Shown: piece by piece, positions 45,708 through 54,721 of the stretch
Numbering within the stretch: the first letter of the stretch is position 1
Layout of the letters: each line of letters starts with the position of its first letter
Program-made: the position numbers and the translations under genes
Origin: J054 sp963850255
Lineage (GTDB): Bacteria; Pseudomonadota; Gammaproteobacteria; Steroidobacterales; GCA-2729495
NCBI GenBank assembly: GCA_963850255.1
Contig: CAWKLL010000048.1
Coordinates: forward strand, 11,107-75,106
Direction of reading: 5' to 3'
DNA: 64,000 bases
Notes under the pieces: generated by a model
Seen by the model: only the letters and a program-made list of their open reading frames with translations
Database searches by the model: none
What the model was told of the DNA's origin: nothing

Positions 45708-46178
45708 CTAGCCGCCTGCCTTGACCAACTCGCGACGAATTTCCTCGGCACGTGCGGCATAGTCCTGCTCGTCCAGATAGACCGTTTGCATTTCCTCCGC
45801 GGTCGTCATCCAGATCGGGCCGCCCCAGCGCGGATCGTCCGTGTAGCGGGGAATCAGGTGCCAGTGCAAATGCGGCACCAGCTGCCCCAGGCTGGCGATA
45901 TTGATATGGTCGGGCTGAAAGACGCGCATCAGCGATCGTTCGGCCCGATAAATATCCATCGACAGTTTTAGCCACTCTTCCTGCGCGAGTTCGTCTATGC
46001 GCGTGACGTGCCGGGGGTCGAAAACCAGCAAACAGTGTCCTCGGTAGGTCTGAATGCGTTCCAGAAACAGGCTCGAGATGGACAGTTGCTCGACCTTGAT
46101 CAGCGACTCGCCGATATTCGGGCGGGGCAGGTCAAAGGGACAATTCTCGCCGGCAACGCGTGCTTTCCAGTCATTCAT
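45708..46178 (-). CDS. HIT family nucleotide hydrolase/transferase
   Basis: 156 aa from the ATG at 46178. The histidine triad is QLVPHLHWHLIPRY (HxHxH), preceded by RVFQPDHINIASLG. It probably hydrolyses adenosine nucleoside phosphoramidates or dinucleoside polyphosphates. N-terminal CPFDLPRP fits the family's substrate strand. Confidence 0.87.
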   Translation of the reverse strand: MNDWKARVAGENCPFDLPRPNIGESLIKVEQLSISSLFLERIQTYRGHCLLVFDPRHVTRIDELAQEEWLKLSMDIYRAERSLMRVFQPDHINIASLGQLVPHLHWHLIPRYTDDPRWGGPIWMTTAEEMQTVYLDEQDYAARAEEIRRELVKAGG

Positions 46179-46253
46179 GGTCTTGTCCGAAGCGCCGCAG
46201 CGCCGGATAAATCGGCCCCCGACGCACAAACCATACACAAGCTCCGGGACCTG

Positions 46254-46772
46254 TCACAGCTTTCCGCGACTCCGCGTTGCCGGCTGCTGCCGAGCCTGGC
46301 CGGTGAGCATCTTGCGCAGGGGAAATTCACCCGGGATATTGCCGATGTAAAGTGCTTTGCCGAAGGACTGGAAGCCATGCTCGGTATAGAAGCGCTTTGC
46401 GGTAATAGTGCTCGTGCAGTGAAGCTCTCTGCAGCCCTGGCTTTCGGCGTGGCGTTCGAGTGCCATCAGCAGTCGGTGGCCTACGCCCTGGCCAATGTAT
46501 TCCGGTGTCACGTAGTTCAGTAGTATTTCGTTGCTGCGAATCAGCGCAAAGCCGATCACCGCGGCCTGGTGTGTAGCGACCACGGCATAGTTCTGCGGGT
46601 CCTCAATCCATGCACCGAGACTCTCGGGTGTATTCGGTGACAGCAATTCAGCCATCGCTTCCGGGTCATGCGAATAATCGGGGCCGCAGACTTTGGATAT
46701 CGAGCGGTATATCACCCGGCAGGCATCATCGGCCTGGCTCGGCATCGCTTTATTAACAACAATATCGCTCAT
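46254..46772 (-). CDS. GNAT family N-acetyltransferase
   Basis: 172 aa from the ATG at 46772; a longer ATG at 46802 adds ten residues. The acetyl-CoA loop is YVTPEYIGQGVGHRLLMALE (Q/R-x-x-G-x-G/A form) and the last strand FYTEHGFQSFGKAL is typical of GNATs. The substrate is unknown. Confidence 0.82.
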   Translation of the reverse strand: MSDIVVNKAMPSQADDACRVIYRSISKVCGPDYSHDPEAMAELLSPNTPESLGAWIEDPQNYAVVATHQAAVIGFALIRSNEILLNYVTPEYIGQGVGHRLLMALERHAESQGCRELHCTSTITAKRFYTEHGFQSFGKALYIGNIPGEFPLRKMLTGQARQQPATRSRGKL

Positions 46773-46852
46773 TTCTGTCGCGGCATGACGGTCAGCCGAC
46801 ACAAGCCAGGCAGGCCAAAACTATGGCGCAGCGCCGGCCCTGGCGTGCCTGC

Positions 46853-47176
46853 CTAGGCCATGCCAGGCATTTTCATCAGCTCAGATACTTCCAGCGAACC
46901 GCCGATCTCAAGAAATGGGCAGGTCCTGGCGATGCTGAGTGCCGCTTCCATGGACTCGGTTTCCACCACCGTGAAACCAGACATGCTCGTCGTGCCCCCG
47001 CTGGTAACCGTTCCGTCCGGATGCACGGTGCTGGTGCCTTTCAGCGGGTTGGCCGGGCTGACCGCCGCTTCGCCCAGGGACGATAGCCAGCTCATATACT
47101 TGGCCATATGCTGTTTGCCAGCTTCGGGGCTGGACGGTGGGTTGCCGCCGAGATAGGTGATCATGTATTGGGCCAT
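46853..47176 (-). CDS. YCII-domain protein
   Basis: 107 aa. QYMITYLGGNPPSS, HMAKYMSWLSSLGEAAVSPA and FTVVETESMEAALSIARTCP, then SLEVSELMKM, match the YciI-like (DGPF) family that forms small ferredoxin-like dimers. A role is not known; some relatives are anti-sigma or dehydrochlorinase-like. Confidence 0.78.
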   Translation of the reverse strand: MAQYMITYLGGNPPSSPEAGKQHMAKYMSWLSSLGEAAVSPANPLKGTSTVHPDGTVTSGGTTSMSGFTVVETESMEAALSIARTCPFLEIGGSLEVSELMKMPGMA

Positions 47177-47317
47177 TGCAGTCTCCCTGCATCGAGTGGG
47201 TTAACTCAGAGCCGCGCAGTGACCTGAGGGGCCAAAGTCGACTCGCTGATCGCACAGTTCTGTCACGCTCATCCGCTGTTGGCCGATAATGACCTGGGTG
47301 CCAGGCTGTCTGCGGAT

Positions 47318-47776
47318 TCAGCTTTGTCGCCAGGGCAGTCCGGCGACTTTCCAGCCGCTCACACTATTGCGATGCTGGTGCTCATCGAGATCACCCTCAA
47401 AGCCTTCCGCAATATTGTACGCGCGTGTATAGCCCAGGCTGGTGCATTGCATGGCGGCGATTTTCGAACGCCCGCCAGACTGGCAAATAAAGAATATCGG
47501 TGCGTCACGCGCGGTATCAGCTTCTTTCAGCGCTGCATCAAGCTCGGCGACAAATTCAGTATTCGGCCCCTGCATAGTTACCCATTGCAGGTAGATTGCC
47601 TGCTTGCCGATGGATGACAGGTCGGGCTGGCCGATTAACTTCCACTCGACTTCAGTTCGCACGTCTACCAGCCTGGCGTTTGTTTCGGCTGAGAGTGTCT
47701 CCCATGCGCTCGCGGACGTTACATCCCCGGCATATTCGCCGGGCGGCATATCGAACCCGGGTGGTTTGGTGGCCAT
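47318..47776 (-). CDS. Rhodanese-like sulfurtransferase
   Basis: 152 aa. A single rhodanese domain with NARLVDVRTEVEWKLIG (CH2A motif) and the active-site loop FFICQSGGRSKIAAMQ with nucleophilic Cys. Moves sulfur from thiosulfate-like donors to acceptors; the partner is unknown. No signal peptide. Confidence 0.87.
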   Translation of the reverse strand: MATKPPGFDMPPGEYAGDVTSASAWETLSAETNARLVDVRTEVEWKLIGQPDLSSIGKQAIYLQWVTMQGPNTEFVAELDAALKEADTARDAPIFFICQSGGRSKIAAMQCTSLGYTRAYNIAEGFEGDLDEHQHRNSVSGWKVAGLPWRQS

Positions 47777-47881
47777 AGCTTTGCTCCGGAATCAGGTCTT
47801 TTCAGGCGCGTAAAAAAACGAGTCGTTCATCGCTAATCTCTGAGCCTTTCATGTCAAGCGGTATCGCGCAAAGATAAATTC

Positions 47882-48373
47882 TCAGGCCGCGTCCAGTAGC
47901 TCAAAGGCTTCGACCAGCACCGGCATATCATCGCTGACGGCCAGCCCGAAGGGCACAAGCATCGCGTTCCAGTACTGCGTATGCAGCGGCCGCCAGATAT
48001 CCAGTGCGCGTACCGGCGACCCGTCGATGGCGATGTCTTGTGCCGTAATCTCTCCAAAGCTCACCGTGTGAATATGGGTAAGCCGCACTGCTACGCGCGG
48101 CTTACCGTCAAAATCGATCAGGATGATCAGGTCTCCGACCTGCGGGTCAGGCTGCGCCGTGCGCTCGATAAGCCATGGCAGTGTGAAAGTGCCCGTCTTA
48201 TCCCTGGCAAGGATCAAGTCGATAATCTGTTCCGTGCTGTCGTTGTCCAGGCCGATCCACCGCACCTGGTAGTCAGCACCTTCAGCGATGTCCGGTGATT
48301 TCTCGCAGACGCCAGCCCAGAAAGCGTCTAATTCAGCCGTTTTGGGGCGTTTGGGGCCCTCGGGTAGGTACAT
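47882..48373 (-). CDS. ASCH domain protein
   Basis: 163 aa. Core ASCH features: LILARDKTGTFTLPWL, PQVGDLIILIDFDGKPRVAV and LTHIHTVSFGEI. ASCH is a PUA-like fold linked to RNA binding or amidohydrolase activity. No partner evident. Confidence 0.8.
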   Translation of the reverse strand: MYLPEGPKRPKTAELDAFWAGVCEKSPDIAEGADYQVRWIGLDNDSTEQIIDLILARDKTGTFTLPWLIERTAQPDPQVGDLIILIDFDGKPRVAVRLTHIHTVSFGEITAQDIAIDGSPVRALDIWRPLHTQYWNAMLVPFGLAVSDDMPVLVEAFELLDAA

Positions 48374-48644
48374 GTTGCAGTGATTCCAGCAGTGGGTGAG
48401 AAACTAGTGTCGCCTGATCAGGCAACAGGTCACAAACCAATCAGGGCCAGTGTCCTGCAGCGGCCGGCGCCTGCCGCTATCAACGAGCTAGTCATCTCTG
48501 CCGGAACCAGGCTCCGTGAGCGATGAACAGCCATAGAAAGGCTATCAGAAAGGTGACATGCATCGAAGTGCGAAGCGTTGGGGCGGCCTATATTGCTCCC
48601 ATGCGTGGCGAAAACGCCGCCGTTTCCCAGTTTGGAGCACGAAC

Positions 48645-48884
48645 ATGCCAAGAGCCAGCGCACGTCTACTTGCCGTTATCCTGATCAGTGCAACAGCGGG
48701 TTGTAGCCCCGCCGAGAACAGCGAAGACCAGGGGCGTACAACTGCCGAAAAGACACAGGCTCTGCAGGGCTCCAGCTTTGGGCCGATGGTCGGAACCATG
48801 GACCGTGCCCGCAATGTTGACTTGCTTCAGCAGGCGCGTAAAAAAGAACTCGACGCTGCCATGCAGGCATCCGAAGATCGCTAG
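48645..48884 (+). CDS. Small hypothetical lipoprotein
   Basis: 79 aa from the ATG at 48645, preceded by TTGGAGC (GGAG). Signal peptide RLLAVILISATAGC ends in a lipobox Cys; mature part is polar and helical (MDRARNVDLLQQARKKELDA). Similar in size and style to small lipoproteins of unknown role. The 270 bases upstream carry no gene that I can support. Confidence 0.65.
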   Translation: MPRASARLLAVILISATAGCSPAENSEDQGRTTAEKTQALQGSSFGPMVGTMDRARNVDLLQQARKKELDAAMQASEDR

Positions 48885-48991
48885 GCTGTCATCCGCGCTG
48901 GTCTGATACCCGCGCGCTTACTGTGATTAACCGCGTGTCACTGCAGCGACGGACGGGCAGCTTGCGGGCTATGCTTCGCAGCCCGCGCTTC

Positions 48992-49264
48992 TCACGAGGC
49001 CCTGACAAGCGCCGCTGTCGATTTGCGCACGATCGGCATAACCAACAGCAGGGTCGGAAATGCAACGACCCACGAGATTGCCCAGGCTCCCAGCCAAATG
49101 CGGATAAAGTCCGGGTCGGCCCCTATACCCCTATAGGTGCTAATCATCGAAACGATGCACGTCATGAAAATAGACAGCAGCAAGGACATGACAATGGACG
49201 CATAGCGTTGAGGTATTTTCGGGATACCTAAAATTATGTGAGAACCTTTTTCCGAAACGCTCAT
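48992..49264 (-). CDS. DUF2798 family membrane protein
   Basis: 90 aa from the ATG at 49264, with a strong AGGAGA ribosome site. IPQRYASIVMSLLLSIFMTC is the typical first helix of DUF2798, and WAISWVVAFPTLLLVMPIVR the second. Two transmembrane helices; function unknown. Lies left of the 49.4 kb attC site. Confidence 0.8.
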   Translation of the reverse strand: MSVSEKGSHIILGIPKIPQRYASIVMSLLLSIFMTCIVSMISTYRGIGADPDFIRIWLGAWAISWVVAFPTLLLVMPIVRKSTAALVRAS

Positions 49265-49369
49265 TGCGATCTCCTGTTGACCCCTTTGCCGCTGTGGTCT
49301 CCGGGCAGGTCCAGTAACTCTCCGGTCTCCGCCCGCACCGTTCTCACCTGAAGTGAATACGTATTGGTA

Positions 49370-49460
49370 CAAAATCCCCCGCGCAAAAGCCCAAGGCGCC
49401 AAGTAGGATTCTCAGCGGTCCGCCGCGGGCTCAAACGCCCTTTGCTCGTGCTGGTTAGGC
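49370..49460 (-). repeat. attC site (left core decayed) of an isolated cassette
   Basis: Right end GTTAGGC at 49454-49460 with the arm TTTGCTCGTGCTG before it closely resembles the right arm of the 60.4 kb attC. The left core (CAAAATC, 49370-49376, followed by CCCCGCGCAAAAG) is decayed. The GNAT stop codon lies inside the right core, as in true cassettes. Confidence 0.6.
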
Positions 49461-49982
49461 TGTTTCCTGCGTCTCATCAGACAGCATCAATTGATAAATA
49501 TGAACATCTAAGAGCTGACCGAATTTTCGACCCACTTCCCTCATTATGCCAATGCGCCGATAGCCAAACGACTCGCACAGATGCAGGCTGGTATCGCTGT
49601 CGCCGGCAACTTGGGCGATCATCGTGTGAAAGCCGAGTTCCCGTGCCGAATCTGTAATGGCAGCATTGAGCTGTTGGCCATAACCTCGATTGTGGTAATC
49701 AGGATGGACATAGAGGCTGCCTTCGACTGTGTCGTCGTAGCCTCTCTTTTCGGACCACGGCCTGAGGCAGGCCCACCCCAAAACACTATCTCCAGCCTCT
49801 AAGACTAAAACGGGATGCCGCTGGTCGCAGGATTCTAACCAGGCGAGACGATCAGCCGGTGTTTTTGGATCAATGTCGAAAGTCGCCGTTGTATTTAGGA
49901 TTGCGTGGTTATAGATCTCAGCAATCGCTGCGGCATCCCGGCGCTCAGCTGGGCGGATAAGACTTTGTGAATCTGAGTTCAT
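49455..49982 (-). CDS. GNAT N-acetyltransferase in an isolated integron cassette
   Basis: 175 aa from the ATG at 49982. YVHPDYHNRGYGQQLNAAIT is the acetyl-CoA loop and YRRIGIMREVGRKFGQLLDV fits the phosphinothricin-acetyltransferase-like group. The TAA stop overlaps the attC core GTTAGGC, and the start lies 23 bases from a degenerate core (50005-50011), so it looks like a gene cassette. Substrate unknown; an antibiotic or toxin detoxifying role is possible but unproven. Confidence 0.78.
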   Translation of the reverse strand: MNSDSQSLIRPAERRDAAAIAEIYNHAILNTTATFDIDPKTPADRLAWLESCDQRHPVLVLEAGDSVLGWACLRPWSEKRGYDDTVEGSLYVHPDYHNRGYGQQLNAAITDSARELGFHTMIAQVAGDSDTSLHLCESFGYRRIGIMREVGRKFGQLLDVHIYQLMLSDETQETA

Positions 49983-50340
49983 GTTAAAAGGTATCTTCAG
50001 GGCAACTTGACGCCTTGAGCAGTTGCCGCGCGGAAAGAACAAAAAAAGCGCCAACCGCTTATTGCAGTCGGTTGTTTAACTGTTTAGTGGGCAACATATC
50101 ACAACACTAAAGTTGGGCCTTTTACAGTTTAGCCGGGTATTTGCTGGGCCTACGTGATCGACCAGGTGCGTGAATTCTTGAACAGTTCGATGGTGTCAGG
50201 TCCCTTGACGATTGCGGTGGCTGGCATAGGCTGCCTGGATGGTCTAAGTTCTGACGCATTGCTACAATGATTTGAGTTGTGCAGTGCAAGCGGAGCATTG
50301 TCAGCAAGCGCAACAAGAGTTCTCCCAGGAGCCTCATGCC
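49983..50340. other. Intergenic region between GNAT and TolB-like genes
   Basis: About 360 bases without a supported gene. It holds the degenerate attC-like element and CAACCG (50053-50058) with CGGTTG (50069-50074), a 6-base inverted repeat near an A-run, of unclear significance. Confidence 0.45.
50005..50077 (-). repeat. Degenerate attC-like site
   Basis: Left core ACTTGAC (50005-50011; one change from ACTTAAC) then GCCTTGAGCAG; right arm CCGCTTATTGCAGTC before GTTGTTT (50071-50077). Arms are only partly complementary. It would be the start boundary of the GNAT cassette. The rest of 50078-50340 shows no gene. Confidence 0.35.
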
Positions 50341-51492
50341 ATGAATATTTTTCGCGCACTGTATGCCGCGGCTTTAATTCTAACCTCACTGCTTTTTACG
50401 ACGGTTGTCTGGGCCCAGGCTGATGCTGATGCCTATGCCGAAACCGACGCAGTCTCGGGCGCCAGCCCTCAGGGCCCGCCCGTAGACAACAGCAATGAAC
50501 TACCAGTGCGCCTTATCCCGGATATCCCACCGGCCGCGGAAGCGTACTACGCACCCGACAACTATCACCTGATCGCGCAGGCCCGGGATCCGGATGCGCA
50601 GGCAGCCGACGACAGCCGAATCGGCGGCGCGCTGACCTATATTTTCACCGACGACGGAAAATTGAGCCGACGTATAAACGATCGTGGTCAGGATGCCTGC
50701 TCTTACTTTTTCCCGGACGGGGAGCGCGTTATCTGGACGTCAACCCGGGACAATATGGACATGCCGCTCGGTAACTGGTCAGACGCGGAAAACTATCCAC
50801 AAGGCGCGGAACTCTACACCTCCGACCTGTACGGAAAAGACATCGTAAGGCTCACCAATAACGAATGGTACGACGCCGAAGTGACAGTGTCGCCGAACGG
50901 CGAATGGATCGTGTTCGCGCGGGATATCGATGGCAACATGAACCTGTGGCACATCCGGCCGGATGGCAGTGATGAAGAGCAGATCACGTTCACCGACGAC
51001 TGGCAGCCAGGCGCGCCGTTCTATTTACAGGACAATGAGACCATTATTTTTCAGGCCTGGCGCGCGAGCGAACTTGGCAAGATCACGCCCACGCCAATGA
51101 CCGTGTTTACGATCAAGCACGACGGCAGCGAGCTGACCCAGCGCACCTTCGACCGCGGCATGTACTGGGGGCCTGCTCCAGCGGCCGATGGCCGCCACTA
51201 CGTGTACACGACGATCCTCGACGGTTACAACCACGAGCTGTTCCTGGGTGATCTGGCCGGTGGCGAACCCGTGCGTTTGACTTATCGCGCAGGTTTCGAC
51301 GGCATGAAGTCGCTATCGAGAGACAGCCAGAAAATGGTGTTCGTGCGGACCAAGAACGAGGGCAAAGCGCTGTTTAATCACGTGATGGACCTGTCATCGC
51401 TGAATCTCGGCCCGGAAAACAACAAAGGCATTCCGGATACGCCGGTGCCGGACAATGCGGTGCTGGTTACCGACTTCACGGTCGGGCGATAA
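50341..51492 (+). CDS. Exported TolB-like beta-propeller protein
   Basis: 383 aa. A signal peptide (MNIFRALYAAALILTSLLFT then VVWAQA) precedes PD40/WD40-type repeats: SPNGEWIVFARDIDGNMNLW, HIRPDGSDEEQITF, KHDGSELTQRTFDRG, and LAGGEPVRLTYRAGFDG. The family uses propellers for protein contacts in the periplasm. No Pal or Tol neighbours, so it is not TolB itself. Confidence 0.75.
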   Translation: MNIFRALYAAALILTSLLFTTVVWAQADADAYAETDAVSGASPQGPPVDNSNELPVRLIPDIPPAAEAYYAPDNYHLIAQARDPDAQAADDSRIGGALTYIFTDDGKLSRRINDRGQDACSYFFPDGERVIWTSTRDNMDMPLGNWSDAENYPQGAELYTSDLYGKDIVRLTNNEWYDAEVTVSPNGEWIVFARDIDGNMNLWHIRPDGSDEEQITFTDDWQPGAPFYLQDNETIIFQAWRASELGKITPTPMTVFTIKHDGSELTQRTFDRGMYWGPAPAADGRHYVYTTILDGYNHELFLGDLAGGEPVRLTYRAGFDGMKSLSRDSQKMVFVRTKNEGKALFNHVMDLSSLNLGPENNKGIPDTPVPDNAVLVTDFTVGR

Positions 51493-51770
51493 CCCGGCGG
51501 ACGCTGTCGCACATCCGATCCGATACTGAATATATCCTTCCTGTTGGTCAGACACCTGGTTTGCATCGGGTTCTTCATCCTGGTCACCAGGACATGTAGT
51601 GCTTTGATAGCCTCCTGACGCCTGCAGCAGTGGCCGGTCGAATGCTGGTCAGATTGTTTGTGAGGCTTAGGTATCGCCACTGCCTTTCCCGATCAAAATA
51701 GTAATCATCGGCGTAAGTTAAATATGCGATTTTATTATCTGGATTAGTAATTTAGTCGGGCCACTAAATT

Positions 51771-52964
51771 CTAGAGACGTCGCTTTACCTTGAGGGCGAT
51801 GGCACCGACGCCCAGGAAAGCGACACCCATTAGCACCAGCGTGATCGGCCAACCCAGGGAATCCGCAAAATGTTCCGCGGAGTAATAGCCAATGAAGGCC
51901 AAGCATCGCAATGACGGTGGTCAACAACAGAGCCCGGCTTTCCAGTACTACACAGGCATAAAGTGCGGAGGTCGTCACCGCGAGATAAATCAGCTCAACG
52001 GAGGTGTTCTGCACGAGGTCGAACAGACCCGCGTAAGCCATTATCGAACCAACAAAATAGCCGAGAGCAATCAGGCGCGGATAGCGCTCGGATTTTTGCA
52101 ATCCATAGGCTGTCAGCATCAGGCTTACGCCGATAACCAGACTTGCCCAATTGCCGGACGTGAACATCGCTATGCGATCGAATAGGCCGCTGTTCAGCCA
52201 GCAGACGCCGATCAGCAAGGCGGGTTCCGCGAGCACGCGGTGAGACGTTTTCTCCAGGGCAGTACCGACCAGGAACAGCGAGGCGCCCAGAACTATGGCG
52301 ATATAAGCGATCTCGAGCCCGAGCAAATCGAGGCCAACATGCATGAAGGCATAGACAAAAAAGAGCGAAGTAAACGCCAGCACCGTGCGCCGGTACTTGC
52401 CGAACAATACGCCCTGGTGCAGGGCCATTACGCCGCACACAAAGAGCGTTGCGGCTCGCCAGTTACTGCTGTCCGGATACATTTCATCGAGAAGCACGTA
52501 CCAGCCACCGGTCATCATGAACACGCTGGCGAGCGTCAACGGCAGAACGAGTTTGGGGTATCGTTGCTCGTGCAGAGCGGCAACCAGCACGATGAGCAGA
52601 ACGTAGCCAATGCCCAGCGTCACCAGCACCCGCATCGCACTGCCCATGGTGTCCCAGAATGTCCCGATGTAGGTGCCAACACCCGCGAGAATGAAAATTG
52701 CGCCGAGATAGGTGAACAGCGTCTTGGCAATGTCCCCTTTGCTGCGCTTGCTGACGAATCCTCCGCAGAGGCAGGCGCATGAAATGCGGCTTCGACCTCG
52801 GCCGGCAAAATGTCGTAGGTGTTCATCAGTTGTTTGATGTGCTTCAGCGCGCCGGGCTTGTCGGTTACGCTCGACAAACCGAGTGCTGCAGCGACCAGCG
52901 GCCAGCCCCAGACGCCGCCGCCGATCAGCAGCAGAATTATGATCAAGACCAGCAGCGAAATCAT
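51771..52964 (-). pseudogene. Multi-pass membrane protein gene with frameshifts
   Basis: Starts at the ATG at 52964 overlapping the preceding gene's stop (ATGA). Frame 1 gives MISLLVLIIILLLIGGGVWG and then PAEVEAAFHAPASAE; after a GGGG run near 52735 it continues in another frame through TLFTYLGAIFILAGVG, then MGSAMRVLVTLGIGYVLLIV and a series of hydrophobic segments. A further shift near 51875 restores a conserved-looking end FLGVGAIALKVKRRL. At least two indels break about 10 transmembrane helices. Resembles DUF2157-type membrane proteins; name uncertain. Confidence 0.65.
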
Positions 52965-53566
52965 GGCGACACTACCCAGCCTATAAACCGGGTATTTTGA
53001 CGGTAATAACGGATTGTCGACATTCGGCAGACGAATGCTGCGGCCATCTTTTGAAAGCGTTGCCTGATGGCGATATCGCGACGAATAAAACAGGCCACGC
53101 GAAAATGTTGCCCGAGTAGCGATCGCTACCGGTACTGAACTCGTAGCCATCCGGCGCGATGCTTGATGAGTCTACGACCAGACCTTCGAGATCGGGCACA
53201 TCTATCGGGGTTGTTGTCGGAAGTCGCCGGGTTCAATCGAGTTTTGCGCCGAACGACTTCAGGCCGCGCGGCAGTAAAATCGCGATTTCCTGCACTGCGC
53301 CGGTTTTCGAGTAGTAGCGCCACAGACGCGGTATTTGCCCTACTCTGCACAATGCCTCGGTAGTTCACCTGTACTTTTTGATCCACGACGGCTATCTGCA
53401 GGCCTTCCTGGTCGTTGTAGAATCCAGTCGCATAAAGCACGTCGTGCTGCGGCGGATCCACCAAAAGAGTGGGTATCCCCGAAATCAACAGAAACACCAC
53501 CACCAGCAATAGTGGCAAACCCAGTCCAAAAGCGATCGTGGGATTTTCGCGAAGGAATGATTTCAT
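52961..53566 (-). pseudogene. Membrane-anchored hypothetical protein gene with several frameshifts
   Basis: Start ATG at 53566: MKSFLRENPTIAFGLGLPLL then a transmembrane helix and DVLYATGFYNDQEGLQIAVV. From about 53340 the coherent sequence jumps among frames (RLWRYYSKTGAVQEIAILLP, PDLEGLVVDSSSIAPDGYEF, then GLFYSSRYRHQATLSKDGRS) and finishes FIGWVVSP with a TGA overlapping the next ATG. At least three shifts are needed, more than elsewhere in the window, so genuine decay is likely. Confidence 0.65.
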
Positions 53567-53704
53567 ACAAGTCTCTCCCTGGGGTATCGCGCCATACTAT
53601 TACGTCTGCCTTCGATCTACAGCCCGTCTTACGTAAGGAATGATCAACCTACGGCATCAACTATAGACCACGGCTTACTGTGGGCCGTCAGCTCGATGTA
53701 ATGA

Positions 53705-54157
53705 TTAGACACGCGTCTTTATGCTCGAAGGGAGATCGATGAAGTCGCTCGTTTTCTCGAGGGAATTCATGGCAGATAGGAGGGCCGGCGGAGGCGCGAT
53801 GAGCTTTCGCTCGGTTAAATCCAGCCATCCTCCTGCGCTCGAGACTCGCGCGCTGAGTTTTCCATCCGGACGGAAGATCTCATGCCTGAGCAGGAAGCGA
53901 CTCCCGTCCAATGCGTGTCCTGCAAGCGCGTAAGTCACGGTGATTTGCTGCTGCAGCCCGACCTCCTTGAAATACTCGACTTCGTCCTTCATGACCACGG
54001 GCCCGACCCTGAGCCGAACGAATTCTTCAACTGGAAAGCCGTGTTCCATCAAGAACATCTGTCGCACGTCGGCAGTCTTGTCCAGATACGCCGTGTTCTT
54101 CATATGGGAATTGAAATCCATATCGGCCCAGCCTGCATAAAGTACCTTTTTGTACAT
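53705..54157 (-). CDS. Hotdog-fold acyl-CoA thioesterase
   Basis: 150 aa. YAGWADMDFNSHMKNTAYLDKTAD is the characteristic catalytic segment (Asp and His) of 4-hydroxybenzoyl-CoA thioesterase-like enzymes; EEFVRLRVGPVVMKDEVEYF follows. It hydrolyses acyl-CoA of unknown chain. Its stop lies in ATTAGAC, one base off an attC core, but no convincing second arm is seen. Confidence 0.82.
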   Translation of the reverse strand: MYKKVLYAGWADMDFNSHMKNTAYLDKTADVRQMFLMEHGFPVEEFVRLRVGPVVMKDEVEYFKEVGLQQQITVTYALAGHALDGSRFLLRHEIFRPDGKLSARVSSAGGWLDLTERKLIAPPPALLSAMNSLEKTSDFIDLPSSIKTRV

Positions 54158-54308
54158 GTGAATTGTCCTGAGTATGCAAGTAGGTTTTTGGTGTGCCTGG
54201 CAGATATATACAAGCCTGGTTGGCTGACGGCTAAAAGTCGTCAGCGATTACTCTCGCTAGTGTAGGGGAAACCCGGAGCCAGCACAGGCCGGAGCTCGAA
54301 GTGCGGAG

Positions 54309-54351
54309 GTCTAGCCCACAAAGTGGGCGATTGTGCCTGGCCTCGTTAAGT
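54309..54351 (-). repeat. attC site (last visible cassette, left core mutated)
   Basis: Right core GTTAAGT at 54345-54351 overlaps the RRM gene stop. Left core GTCTAGC (54309-54315) differs by one base from GTCTAAC. Arms CCCACAAAGTGGG and GATTGTGCCTGG are short. Marks the left end of the clear array. Confidence 0.6.
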
Positions 54352-54594
54352 ATTTTTATCTTCAGCTTTCTTAACTCGAATTATATTGCTGCCGATAGCT
54401 TTTTTGTTTAGTTTTCTTATTGCGACTTTTGCTTCACCAGACTTTGGCATCTCAACGAAACCAAAACCTTTAGACGCGCCACTAATTTGATCAATTACCA
54501 AATTACAAGATTGAACTGCACCAAATTCTTCAAACAAACCTCTCAATTCTTTTTCTGTGGTTGATCGATCTAAGTTACGTATTAATAATTTCAT
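54346..54594 (-). CDS. RRM-type RNA-binding protein in an integron cassette
   Basis: 82 aa. A single RNA recognition motif: KLLIRNLDRSTTEKELRGLF (RNP2 LLIRNL), and RNP1 SKGFGFVEM at residues 43-51, then RKLNKKAIGSNIIRVKKAED. These small proteins resemble bacterial/cyanobacterial Rbp-type and cassette-borne RRM proteins that bind RNA, often cold-induced. AT-rich compared with the host. Stop TAA lies in the attC core. Confidence 0.85.
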   Translation of the reverse strand: MKLLIRNLDRSTTEKELRGLFEEFGAVQSCNLVIDQISGASKGFGFVEMPKSGEAKVAIRKLNKKAIGSNIIRVKKAEDKNT

Positions 54595-54643
54595 ATATAT
54601 TCTGAGCAGAACCTATTCACTAAGGATAAGCATTGGATAACTT

Positions 54644-54721
54644 GCATAACGCCCGAGAAAGCGGCCAGCCGAAGGCGGTTTCGACGTAACTTGCTGCGGG
54701 TACTGCTCTCGCTGGTTAGAT
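54644..54721 (-). repeat. attC site
   Basis: Left core GCATAAC (54644-54650), right core GTTAGAT (54715-54721); arms GCCCGAGAAAG and CTGCTCTCGCTG are complementary around an internal hairpin. 78 bp. The stop of the next gene (54716-54718) lies within the right core. Confidence 0.82.

Noticed and set aside
53640..53710. attC at the thioesterase stop
   Set aside because: Right core has one mismatch and no complementary left arm; reported only as an open question.
54213..54260. Hairpin GACGGCTAAAAGTCGTC with nearby GCTAGTG as a possible extra attC
   Set aside because: Cores and arms do not match the consensus seen in the clear sites.
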